Shown piece by piece: positions 15,540-23,424 of a stretch of DNA of 64,000 bases. Under the pieces are notes generated by a model. The model ran no database searches. It was not told where the DNA came from and saw only the letters and a program-made list of their open reading frames with translations. Position numbers and translations under genes: made by a program. This stretch comes from an uncultured Lachnospiraceae bacterium (GTDB taxonomy: Bacteria; Bacillota; Clostridia; Lachnospirales; Lachnospiraceae), in contig CAJUID010000002.1 in NCBI GenBank assembly GCA_910585905.1, positions 1 through 64,000 on the forward strand. The letters run 5' to 3'. Numbering within the stretch: the first letter of the stretch is position 1; every line of letters starts with the position of its first letter.

Positions 15540-18500
15540 ATGTCAACTAGTAAGGAAAGAATGAGTGAAAATATAATTGCCTGGTATCCGTTTGATGATG
15601 CAGGGGATGCCGGAAAGGATGCGTCTGGCCAGGGCAATACTGCTGTGGCGATGGGTTCTAAAAAGCCAGTAATCAAGGAAGTTTGCGGGAGAAACGCAGC
15701 TGTATTTCAGGGGGGTGCGCATGGCATTTCCTATTTTCAGCTTCCAGAAGATATTTTGAAAGATGTTAATGATGAAGGTGGTTTTACTGTTTCAACATGG
15801 ATATGTTGTAAGAGAGCCGTAGATGTATGGGAGAGAATTTTAGATTTTGGCAGGGGCAATATGGGACCATATCTTTTCCTGACCAGATTTTTAAGAGGTG
15901 TCTGTTTTGCGGGATCTGACCTCTATGCAGATGCAGGGCATGACTGTCCACTGAATGAGTGGATACATATCGCAATGACCGTTACAGGAACCAAAGGCGG
16001 TTCACTAAGTAGTGCCGGGCCAAGGATTTATTTGAATGGCGAGCTTATGGTAGATGGTTTTATCAGCCAGACCTCCAGCGGCACATATAAAAAGCTGAGA
16101 GAATGGTTCAAAACATTGGACGAGCCTTCAAATTATAGCCATAACTATATTGGGCACTCCCAGTTTCAGGCAGATGCGGATTTCTGCGGCGCCATGTCAG
16201 ATTTCCGGCTTTATAAGGATGCACTTTCGGAGGAAGATATTATTGGGCTTATGTGCGAATCTTTATCAGAGAAGGACATCTTAAATCTGGCAAGAGATAA
16301 GTTCCTTCCTGCTCCGAGAAAGATTATTACAAGGGATATTAAGTTCCCGGAAAGCTTAATGGAGAACCGTGTTCAGGTGAACTGGAGTTGTAACCATCCT
16401 GAGATTATTTCTAGTGCTGGCAAAGTCAGCCATGCGGATGTTCCGGTCGGGGTTTGTATCAAGGCGGAACTTACACGCGGCAGCAGTTCAATTGAAAAGG
16501 ACTTTATCGTTACTGTAATGCCGGAAAAGACTGCGGCTTATGAAATTACAATCCACGGTGATGACGAAGTGTTAGATATCAGCAAGACGCTGTATGGTTT
16601 GTTTTATGAGGATATTAATAATGCAGCGGACGGCGGTATTTATGCAGAGATGATTAACAACCGTTCTTTTGAGGAGTTTACATATAAAGTATATGATGCG
16701 GCAAGCGGTGAGGATGGAAAATCTTCTGGCAGGCTGCACAATCCAATGCGTTTCTGGTTTGGTGATGTGGATAAGGTGACTGTTAGGAATGAAGGCGGTT
16801 TAAATGAGCATTTTCAACTGAGTGATCCAGATGTAAATGCATATTATATAGAAGCACAAAGCGGGACAAAGCTATATAACCGTGGTTTTTGTGATAATAA
16901 CTTAGAACTGTCTATGAACCTGCAGGAGGGCAGCAGTTACCAGTTTACCATATGGGCAAAGTCGGAGGCAGGCGCAAAGATTAAAGCAGTGCTTCTAGAT
17001 GCCGAACATCATGAAGTCAGCAATCCGGTTGTGATTGATGTGGATGGAAACGGGTGGAAGAAGTATACTGCGGATAAGCTGATAGCATCAGAGACAGTGA
17101 TGGGACAGATTCTTCTGGAATTTGAGGGAAATGTTTCGGTTGATATGGTTTCCTTGATGCCGGATAATGTCTGGGGCGCAGTGGAAGAGGCTTCCTCAAA
17201 GACTGCCCATGCAAATTTCGTCTGCAATAGTAATTACCGTCTGCGCAGAGATTTGATGGAAACTCTGATAGATTTGCATCCAACATTCCTGCGTTTTCCG
17301 GGTGGTTGTATTTCAGAAGGCTCCTATATCTGGGAAAATGTATATGATTGGAAAGAGTCAGTTGGCGATGTGGAAGTCCGCAAGGAGAATTACAATGTCT
17401 GGGGTTATATGATGACACTTGGGCTTGGTTATATGGAGTATTTTCAGATGGCAGAGGATTTGGATGCAGAACCACTTCCGGTTATGGCATGTGGTGTATT
17501 GTGCCAGGCACGTTCTGATTATGCGAATCCTGCTGGAGGCTGTTTGCAGGAAAAATACATTAAAAACTTTACTGATTTGATAGATTTTGCGATCAGCACA
17601 GATTTTGCCGGTAATGAATGGGCGGCGCTCCGCAAAAAAATGGGACATGAGGCACCATTTGGGCTGCATTATCTGGGCGTCGGCAATGAGAACTGGGGAA
17701 CAGAATTTTTTGCCAGCTTTGAGGCATTTAAACATGCAATTGATTTGCATATGCAGAAGAATTATCCAGACTATGAGCTGCACATTATCTCAACGGCGGG
17801 TGCGCAGGCGGATGATGATGCATATAAGGAGGGCTGGAAATTCCTGGCTGGGTATATGAAGGGCGGCGCAACCGTTAGATTTACCGATGGGGAGAAAAGC
17901 TTTGAGCAGGACGTTACATGGTATCCTCATGAGAAGAATTATCTAGGTACAATTGTAGATGAGCATTACTACCGTGCAAATGATTATCTTTTGGAAAATG
18001 CGGACCGCTATAATTACTATTATCGTGCTTATGAAAATGGTAAACTGGTGGAAGACCAAGTATCGAAAGTGTTTGTTGGTGAATATGCTTCCAGTGACAA
18101 AAATACTTTGGCAGGTGCGGTTGCGGAGGCAGCTGTAATGACTGGGTTTGAGAGGAATTCTGATGTTGTAAGGCTTGCGGCAACAGCGCCGTTATTTAAT
18201 AAGGTAGTTTCTGATGCAACTTACCGCTGGACGCCGGATGCGATCTGGTTTGATAACGACTCAGTATGGCGTACGCCAAACTATTATGTACAGCAGATGT
18301 TTGCCCAAAATATTGGTGAAAAACTGTTAGGAACCAGTTATTATACATATGAAGCAGGTGAGAAGAAACTTTTAGAGCCATGTGGCGGAGTTAGCATTGC
18401 AGTGGCTGGTGGAGAGGCAGTATTTAAAAAATTGTCTGTAATATCAAATGAAACGCATGAAATTTTGTTTGAGCAGGATTTTGCAAAGGAATTAGACAAG

Positions 18501-19292
18501 GCATTGCTTCCAATTGGGGTTGATGAGGATCATGTATCTGCGGAAGACGGGGGACTCAAGATTATTGGGGATAGTGCCAGAAGGCGTGGATACTATTTAA
18601 ATCAGGTTGATTGGAAGAATTATACCGTTAATCTAATCGTAGAGAAAAAGACAGAAGGTGCAGAGATATTTGTCGGGGCAGGGCTGCAGGGCGTTTCTGA
18701 CAAGTCTTTCAGTACAGAGAAATTGAATCTTTTAGAATACTGTGTCGGCTACGGCAGTGATGGGACGGGCTTAAAAGTATTTAAGGACGGGAAGGAAGGC
18801 TATACAATGGGAGATTATTCCTCCAGTGTGTTTGCCGGAAACCTGCGCGCATGCTATGATGACCCAGTGCCTGCTGGGGAGGAATACACAGTAACAGTCA
18901 ATTATGGCGGAGAAAAAGGGAAATCGATTATTTGTTATTACACAGGAAAAGCGAGCGAAAAAATGGGGCTTCTTGATTGTAAACTAGAAAGTTATAATAG
19001 GGATGTCTACCATTCTGTTACAAAGGATTCTGAAAAAGTATATATTAAACTGGTCAATGCAGATTACTTTGATAAAATCCTAAAGATTAGCCTACAGAAT
19101 TTATCCGTTGGGAAGCAGGCGGAGGCCATAACATTAACCGGTGATGTGGAGTTGCTGCATCTGCCGAATATTAATACGAAAGAGGCAGAAAATATTATAC
19201 CTCTTTCAAGAGAAGTTGAAGTTCAGGGGGATAGTCTTGAGATAATGCTTCCTGCAAATTCAGTAAATGTGGTAGTTTTAAAGCAGAAATAA
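15540..19292 (+). CDS. Large cytoplasmic GH51 alpha-L-arabinofuranosidase with N-terminal LamG-like domain
   Basis: The protein has 1250 aa and no signal peptide. Residues 10-235 are a LamG/concanavalin-like domain (IIAWYPFDD start, then a DFCGAMSDFRLYKDAL end). Residues 245-335 look like an atrophied bacterial Ig-like module. From about 340 comes the GH51 part, beginning SKTLYGLFYEDINNAADGG, with FLRFPGGCISEG, acid/base Glu717 in GVGNENWG and nucleophile Glu848 in FVGEYAS. The C-terminal 300 residues hold a second sandwich region and the alpha-L-arabinofuranosidase C domain. Classic GH51 enzymes have about 500 aa, so the added modules more than double it. GGAGC precedes the ATG. Confidence 0.92.
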   Translation: MSTSKERMSENIIAWYPFDDAGDAGKDASGQGNTAVAMGSKKPVIKEVCGRNAAVFQGGAHGISYFQLPEDILKDVNDEGGFTVSTWICCKRAVDVWERILDFGRGNMGPYLFLTRFLRGVCFAGSDLYADAGHDCPLNEWIHIAMTVTGTKGGSLSSAGPRIYLNGELMVDGFISQTSSGTYKKLREWFKTLDEPSNYSHNYIGHSQFQADADFCGAMSDFRLYKDALSEEDIIGLMCESLSEKDILNLARDKFLPAPRKIITRDIKFPESLMENRVQVNWSCNHPEIISSAGKVSHADVPVGVCIKAELTRGSSSIEKDFIVTVMPEKTAAYEITIHGDDEVLDISKTLYGLFYEDINNAADGGIYAEMINNRSFEEFTYKVYDAASGEDGKSSGRLHNPMRFWFGDVDKVTVRNEGGLNEHFQLSDPDVNAYYIEAQSGTKLYNRGFCDNNLELSMNLQEGSSYQFTIWAKSEAGAKIKAVLLDAEHHEVSNPVVIDVDGNGWKKYTADKLIASETVMGQILLEFEGNVSVDMVSLMPDNVWGAVEEASSKTAHANFVCNSNYRLRRDLMETLIDLHPTFLRFPGGCISEGSYIWENVYDWKESVGDVEVRKENYNVWGYMMTLGLGYMEYFQMAEDLDAEPLPVMACGVLCQARSDYANPAGGCLQEKYIKNFTDLIDFAISTDFAGNEWAALRKKMGHEAPFGLHYLGVGNENWGTEFFASFEAFKHAIDLHMQKNYPDYELHIISTAGAQADDDAYKEGWKFLAGYMKGGATVRFTDGEKSFEQDVTWYPHEKNYLGTIVDEHYYRANDYLLENADRYNYYYRAYENGKLVEDQVSKVFVGEYASSDKNTLAGAVAEAAVMTGFERNSDVVRLAATAPLFNKVVSDATYRWTPDAIWFDNDSVWRTPNYYVQQMFAQNIGEKLLGTSYYTYEAGEKKLLEPCGGVSIAVAGGEAVFKKLSVISNETHEILFEQDFAKELDKALLPIGVDEDHVSAEDGGLKIIGDSARRRGYYLNQVDWKNYTVNLIVEKKTEGAEIFVGAGLQGVSDKSFSTEKLNLLEYCVGYGSDGTGLKVFKDGKEGYTMGDYSSSVFAGNLRACYDDPVPAGEEYTVTVNYGGEKGKSIICYYTGKASEKMGLLDCKLESYNRDVYHSVTKDSEKVYIKLVNADYFDKILKISLQNLSVGKQAEAITLTGDVELLHLPNINTKEAENIIPLSREVEVQGDSLEIMLPANSVNVVVLKQK

Positions 19293-19296
19293 GATT

Positions 19297-19325
19297 GGGG
19301 GCACCAAACGGTGCCCCTTATCTAT
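19297..19325. terminator. Shared terminator between GH51 and HD-GYP genes
   Basis: Stem gggggcacc/ggtgcccc with loop aaac lies between two convergent genes 29 bp apart. The T tail is short on either strand, so efficiency is uncertain. Confidence 0.6.
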
Positions 19326-20443
19326 TGAATAATAATATTTGCGCAGTTAATATCGTCTGTTAAGTCATAAACGTTCCCACTTGTCAGCCCAACCACGGTT
19401 GGCCGCAGCACAGCGTCTGGGTGGTTTTTTACTACGCGCGCCAGCTCCCCGTTGCTAAGCTGTACTGTACTGTCTACGGGATAGAGGATAACACTGCTAA
19501 GGAATGTCTTCATGGCTGTGATGTCTAATTCTTCTGTCATGGACATAATCATTTCTACAGCAGTGCGCTGTGAAAGGGACTTTTTGTATGGCCGCTCTGT
19601 GACCAAGGCATCGTACACATCTACCACAGAGAGGATTTTTGCATAGGGCGTAATCTTTTCTGCGGTAACACCCATAGGGTAGCCTCTGCCATTCATTTTC
19701 TCATGATGCTGCAAAACAGCAAGGGAAATGGCAGGCGTAAATTCATTTTTTTCTTTTAATATTTCATAACCAAGAACAGAATGGCTTTTCATTACTGCAA
19801 ATTCTTCATCGTTTAGTTTAGCAGGTTTATTTAAAATCTCCAACGGAATTTTTGACTTGCCCATATCATGGAGAAGCCCGGCAATACCAATATTATAAAT
19901 ATCTTGCTGTTTTAGTCCCTGCTTTTTCGCAATTACCATTGACATGGTTGCCACGTCTACGCTGTGTTTAAAAGTATATTCATCGCTGGTTTTGAGCGCG
20001 TTAATATCTACTGCGATTGCAGCATTATCATTAATTGCTTTCATCAGGTTATTGGTAATGCTGTTTGTTGTGTTAGTGAAATTTTCTGAGCCGGAATTAT
20101 TATAAAGATACTGAATTCCTTCCGAAACCCGTTTTTTCACACTTTCTGTTAATTTTACTTTTGCCGGGTCAGCTTCCCGGTATTTGGAAATATTATTTTT
20201 GGCAATGGCTGAGATAGGAACTTGTTCTAGTGCCTTTTCCGGCGTAAGGTCTTCTTCGCCTTCTGAAATGTAAACGCCGCCGATTTCCAATTTATGTAAC
20301 GAATCAATCAAATATTCGTTTAATATGGTGCCCTTGGCAATCAGTACCCGGTCCATACGGTCTTTAATAGATTGGTCTATCCGCATTCCCTCCTGCAGAG
20401 AGCGTGTCCGTACAAAATATCGTTTAATCAAAGTATTCCTCAC
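19322..20443 (-). CDS. HD-GYP domain protein, probable c-di-GMP phosphodiesterase
   Basis: The protein has 373 aa. The N-terminal 130 residues form an uncharacterised regulatory region, and residues about 150-330 form an HD-GYP domain. Metal and signature residues are seen in HDMGKSKIPLEI (HD motif), HHEKMNGRGYPMG (GYP motif) and DVYDALVTERPYK. HD-GYP proteins hydrolyse c-di-GMP or related dinucleotides in the cytosol; no membrane segment or receiver domain is evident. It is monocistronic and convergent with GH51. Its own promoter lies at 20491-20519. Confidence 0.9.
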   Translation of the reverse strand: MRNTLIKRYFVRTRSLQEGMRIDQSIKDRMDRVLIAKGTILNEYLIDSLHKLEIGGVYISEGEEDLTPEKALEQVPISAIAKNNISKYREADPAKVKLTESVKKRVSEGIQYLYNNSGSENFTNTTNSITNNLMKAINDNAAIAVDINALKTSDEYTFKHSVDVATMSMVIAKKQGLKQQDIYNIGIAGLLHDMGKSKIPLEILNKPAKLNDEEFAVMKSHSVLGYEILKEKNEFTPAISLAVLQHHEKMNGRGYPMGVTAEKITPYAKILSVVDVYDALVTERPYKKSLSQRTAVEMIMSMTEELDITAMKTFLSSVILYPVDSTVQLSNGELARVVKNHPDAVLRPTVVGLTSGNVYDLTDDINCANIIIQ

Positions 20444-20490
20444 TTCCGTTTTATTAAGATGACTAAGTATATAGGGACAATTCCTACTCT

Positions 20491-20519
20491 ATTATAGCGC
20501 ATTTTTTCCAGCATTCCAA
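20491..20519 (-). promoter_or_regulatory. Promoter of the HD-GYP gene
   Basis: Read on the minus strand, TTGGAA (20519-20514) and TATAAT (20496-20491) are 17 bp apart, 48 bp upstream of the HD-GYP start. Confidence 0.75.
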
Positions 20520-20594
20520 TGAGTTTTGGGAAAATATTTTAGAATGCAGACATCAGTAGTTACTATTCACAATGAATTTGTTTTAAGGAAATAG

Positions 20595-20623
20595 TTGAAA
20601 ATTAGACGTTTATAAGGTATTAT
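20595..20623 (+). promoter_or_regulatory. Promoter and leader of adk-map-infA
   Basis: TTGAAA (20595-20600) and TATTAT (20618-20623) are 17 bp apart. The predicted leader to adk is about 135 nt and purine-rich near its end. The rest of the 320-bp divergent gap (20444-20765) holds the opposing HD-GYP promoter and nothing else I can identify. A dedicated promoter here fits the absence of secY upstream. Confidence 0.65.
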
Positions 20624-20765
20624 ATTCCATGGGTGTTTTTGGGACTAAGGAAGACTGTCAGAAGTGATAAAAAGGTGAACGATGTTGGAGCAGGGTGAAA
20701 GGCGTAAAAGCAGGCTCTGTCCGCAGCAAATATAAAAAAGAAACGAAAAGTGAAAGGAGATTTTT

Positions 20766-21410
20766 ATGAAGATTATCATGTTAGGTGCACCGGGTGCAGG
20801 CAAAGGAACTTATGCAAAGGGGATTGTAGAGAAGTATAAGATTCCAACAATTTCTACAGGAGATATTTTCCGTCAGAATATTAAAGAGGGTACAGAGCTT
20901 GGGAAAAAGGCAAAAGGATATATGGATGCAGGCGAGCTTGTCCCAGATGAGCTTGTTTGTGATTTAGTAGTAGACCGTCTGGAAAAGGATGATTGTAAAA
21001 ATGGTTATATTTTAGATGGTTTCCCTAGGACGATTCCGCAGGCTGAAGCATTGACTGCTGCGCTGAAGGAGAAAGGGACAGCTATTGATTTTGCCCTGGA
21101 TATTGAAATGGAGGATCAGGCGATCATTGACCGTATGGCAGGGCGCAGGGTATGTGCAAAATGTGGAGAGACATACCATATAGTAAATATCCCGCCAAAG
21201 GCAGAAGGAATCTGTGATAAGTGCGGTGGCGGCCTTGAGATCCGTGATGATGACCAGCCAGATACAGTAAAGAAGAGATTAGGCGTTTACCATGAGCAGA
21301 CAGCCCCATTGATTGAGTTTTACAAAGGACAGGGAATTCTTCATGAGGTGGATGGAAATCTTGGGCTTGAAGGCGTAAGTAACAAGATTTATGAGATTCT
21401 TGGTGAATAG
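20766..21410 (+). CDS. adk: Adenylate kinase
   Basis: The protein has 214 aa, standard long-form adenylate kinase (ATP + AMP to 2 ADP). P-loop GAPGAGKGTYAKG, NMP-binding PTISTGDIFR, DGFPRTIPQAEAL and the LID domain are present. The LID has a four-Cys zinc finger (CAKC...CDKC), typical of Gram-positive enzymes. AAAGGAGA precedes the ATG. In most Firmicutes adk follows secY in the spc operon; here the upstream neighbour is a divergent HD-GYP gene. Confidence 0.97.
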   Translation: MKIIMLGAPGAGKGTYAKGIVEKYKIPTISTGDIFRQNIKEGTELGKKAKGYMDAGELVPDELVCDLVVDRLEKDDCKNGYILDGFPRTIPQAEALTAALKEKGTAIDFALDIEMEDQAIIDRMAGRRVCAKCGETYHIVNIPPKAEGICDKCGGGLEIRDDDQPDTVKKRLGVYHEQTAPLIEFYKGQGILHEVDGNLGLEGVSNKIYEILGE

Positions 21411-21494
21411 CGAGATAGGCAACTGCCCTAAAACAGCAGGGTGGTTTCTAAAAAACATTTATAGGAAAGACAGAAAATAGAAAGAAGGCATACT

Positions 21495-22259
21495 ATGTCA
21501 GTATCAATTAAATCAGAGCATGAAATAGAATTGATGAGGGAGGCAGGAAGAATTCTTGCGATTGTCCACGATGAGATGGCAAAGATAATACGTCCGGGTG
21601 TTAGTACAATGGACATTAACCGCAAGGGGGAAGATGTGATTAGAAGTTTTAACTGCATTCCATCCTTTCTGAATTACAATGGATATCCTGCAGCTATCTG
21701 CGTATCAGTAAATGACGAAGTGGTGCATGGGATACCAAACAAAAAACGAATTCTGCAGGAGGGTGATATTGTCAGCCTGGATGCAGGAGTAATCTATCAG
21801 GGATACCAGTCTGATTCTGCCCGGACACATGCGGTGGGTGAAATTTCAGCGGAAGACAGGAGATTAATAGATATTACAAAACAGAGTTTTTTTGAGGGGA
21901 TTAAATACGCTCGTGCTGGGAATCATTTATTTGATATTTCCAAAGCAATTCAAAATTTTGTGGAGGATAACGGGTATTCTGTTGTCCGGGATTTGGTTGG
22001 TCATGGCATTGGCAAAAAGCTTCATGAGGAGCCGCAGGTGCCGAATTTTAAGCCGATTGGCAGGGGAATGAAGCTTCGTTCGGGCATGACCCTGGCAATC
22101 GAGCCTATGGTAAATGCCGGAGCTTATGATGTGTGGGTGTTGGAAGATGACTGGACAGTGGTCACAAAGGATTCTACAAAGTCAGCGCATTATGAGAACA
22201 CAATCCTGATTACTGAGGGGGAGCCGGAGCTTCTTTCTTATAATAAAGATTTGGTATAA
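21495..22259 (+). CDS. map: Type I methionine aminopeptidase
   Basis: The protein has 254 aa. It removes the initiator Met from nascent proteins. The pita-bread fold is recognisable from SIKSEHEIELMREAGRI, metal ligands in SLDAGVIYQGYQSDSART (two Asp), the His in LVGHGIGKKLHE and the Glu in LAIEPM. It is 85 bp after adk and 18 bp before infA, in the conserved adk-map-infA order. Confidence 0.97.
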   Translation: MSVSIKSEHEIELMREAGRILAIVHDEMAKIIRPGVSTMDINRKGEDVIRSFNCIPSFLNYNGYPAAICVSVNDEVVHGIPNKKRILQEGDIVSLDAGVIYQGYQSDSARTHAVGEISAEDRRLIDITKQSFFEGIKYARAGNHLFDISKAIQNFVEDNGYSVVRDLVGHGIGKKLHEEPQVPNFKPIGRGMKLRSGMTLAIEPMVNAGAYDVWVLEDDWTVVTKDSTKSAHYENTILITEGEPELLSYNKDLV

Positions 22260-22277
22260 CTAAGAATGGAGGACAAA

Positions 22278-22496
22278 ATGTCAAAAGAAGATGTAATTGA
22301 AATCGAAGGTGTCGTAGTGGAAAAACTTCCCAATGCGATGTTCAAGGTGGAATTGGAAAATGGCCATCAGGTGCTTGCACATATCAGCGGCAAGTTAAGA
22401 AAGAACTTTATCCGCATTCTGCCAGGGGATACAGTAACAATGGAGATGTCTCCGTATGACCTGACCAAAGGCCGTATCACATGGAGGGATAAATAG
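22278..22496 (+). CDS. infA: Translation initiation factor IF-1
   Basis: The protein has 72 aa, an S1/OB fold with the IF-1 signature (DVIEIEGVVVEKLPNAMFKVEL, GHQVLAHISGKLRKNFIRI, YDLTKGRITWR). The ATG at 22278 follows GGAGG; an ATG at 22266 in the same frame has none. It ends the adk-map-infA unit, which is closed by a strong terminator at 22523 instead of continuing into rpmJ as in most Firmicutes. Confidence 0.97.
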   Translation: MSKEDVIEIEGVVVEKLPNAMFKVELENGHQVLAHISGKLRKNFIRILPGDTVTMEMSPYDLTKGRITWRDK

Positions 22497-22522
22497 GATA
22501 AACATTGAAAAATTATTAGAAT

Positions 22523-22557
22523 AAAAAACTTGCAGTAGAAAGCTGCAAGTTTTTTTG
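22523..22557 (+). terminator. Terminator after infA
   Basis: AAAAACTTGCAG-tagaaag-CTGCAAGTTTTTTT: an 8-bp stem with long A and T flanks. It cuts the usual infA-rpmJ linkage. Confidence 0.9.
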
Positions 22558-22743
22558 ACGTTTTGATAATCTTTCTTTATATGACAAGGCAGCAGCTTGT
22601 GGGATTTGGCCCCAGTGATATGTTTGCCGGGGTGGTGCGCGCAAGATGGATTAGGCTTAGCAAGAATGTAATAATTACCGTAATAAGATTGTAAGATGCG
22701 CATGTTACAATAAATATATTAAAAATATGAGGGGGACAAAAAT

Positions 22744-23424
22744 ATGGGCATACTAAAATCGGATAATCTATGTAAAACATATGGCTCTGGGGAAAATGAG
22801 GTAAAAGCACTGGATCACGTGTCAATTAGCATAGAAGATGGCAGTTTTATTTCAATTATTGGCACATCGGGGAGCGGTAAGTCAACTTTGCTAAATATGC
22901 TTGGAGGGCTGGACCGGCCGGATTCTGGTACAGTTACTGTAGCAGGAAAAGAGATATTTTCTATGAGCGACGAGGAGCTTACCATCTTTCGTCGTAGAAA
23001 TATAGGCTTTGTGTTCCAGAATTATAATCTGGTTCCAATCCTTAATGTGTATGAAAATATTGTGCTGCCAATTGAATTAGATGGCTCGGAGGTAGACAGG
23101 AAATATGTCGAAAATATTATTGAAACACTGGGAATTGAGAAAAAGCTTTCGTCCATGCCAAATCAGCTATCTGGCGGACAGCAGCAGAGAGTAGCAATCG
23201 CGCGCGCTTTGGCATCCAAACCGGCAATTATTCTTGCGGATGAGCCAACAGGAAACTTGGACAGCCGGACCAGCATGGATGTGCTGTCACTCCTAAAAGT
23301 TACAAGCCGTGAATTTGACCAGACAATTGCAATGATTACCCATAATGAAGAAATCGCTTTAATGGCGGATGGAATGATCCATATTGAGGACGGCAGGGTG
23401 AAAGCAGGTGAGGCAGTATGTTAA
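22744..23424 (+). CDS. ABC transporter ATP-binding protein (MacB/BceA-type)
   Basis: The protein has 226 aa. Walker A is GTSGSGKST, the signature LSGGQQQR and Walker B IILADEP followed by TGNLDSRTS, the pattern of LolD/MacB/BceA ATPases. It pairs with the 843-aa permease, overlapping it by 7 bp. The response regulator and histidine kinase that follow suggest a peptide-antibiotic sensing and resistance module. The four genes lie between infA and rpmJ. Confidence 0.93.
   Translation: MGILKSDNLCKTYGSGENEVKALDHVSISIEDGSFISIIGTSGSGKSTLLNMLGGLDRPDSGTVTVAGKEIFSMSDEELTIFRRRNIGFVFQNYNLVPILNVYENIVLPIELDGSEVDRKYVENIIETLGIEKKLSSMPNQLSGGQQQRVAIARALASKPAIILADEPTGNLDSRTSMDVLSLLKVTSREFDQTIAMITHNEEIALMADGMIHIEDGRVKAGEAVC

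Noticed and set aside
22581..22694. 37-codon plus-strand ORF after the infA terminator
   Set aside because: It has no ribosome binding site, no family resemblance and ends in the ABC gene's promoter region.
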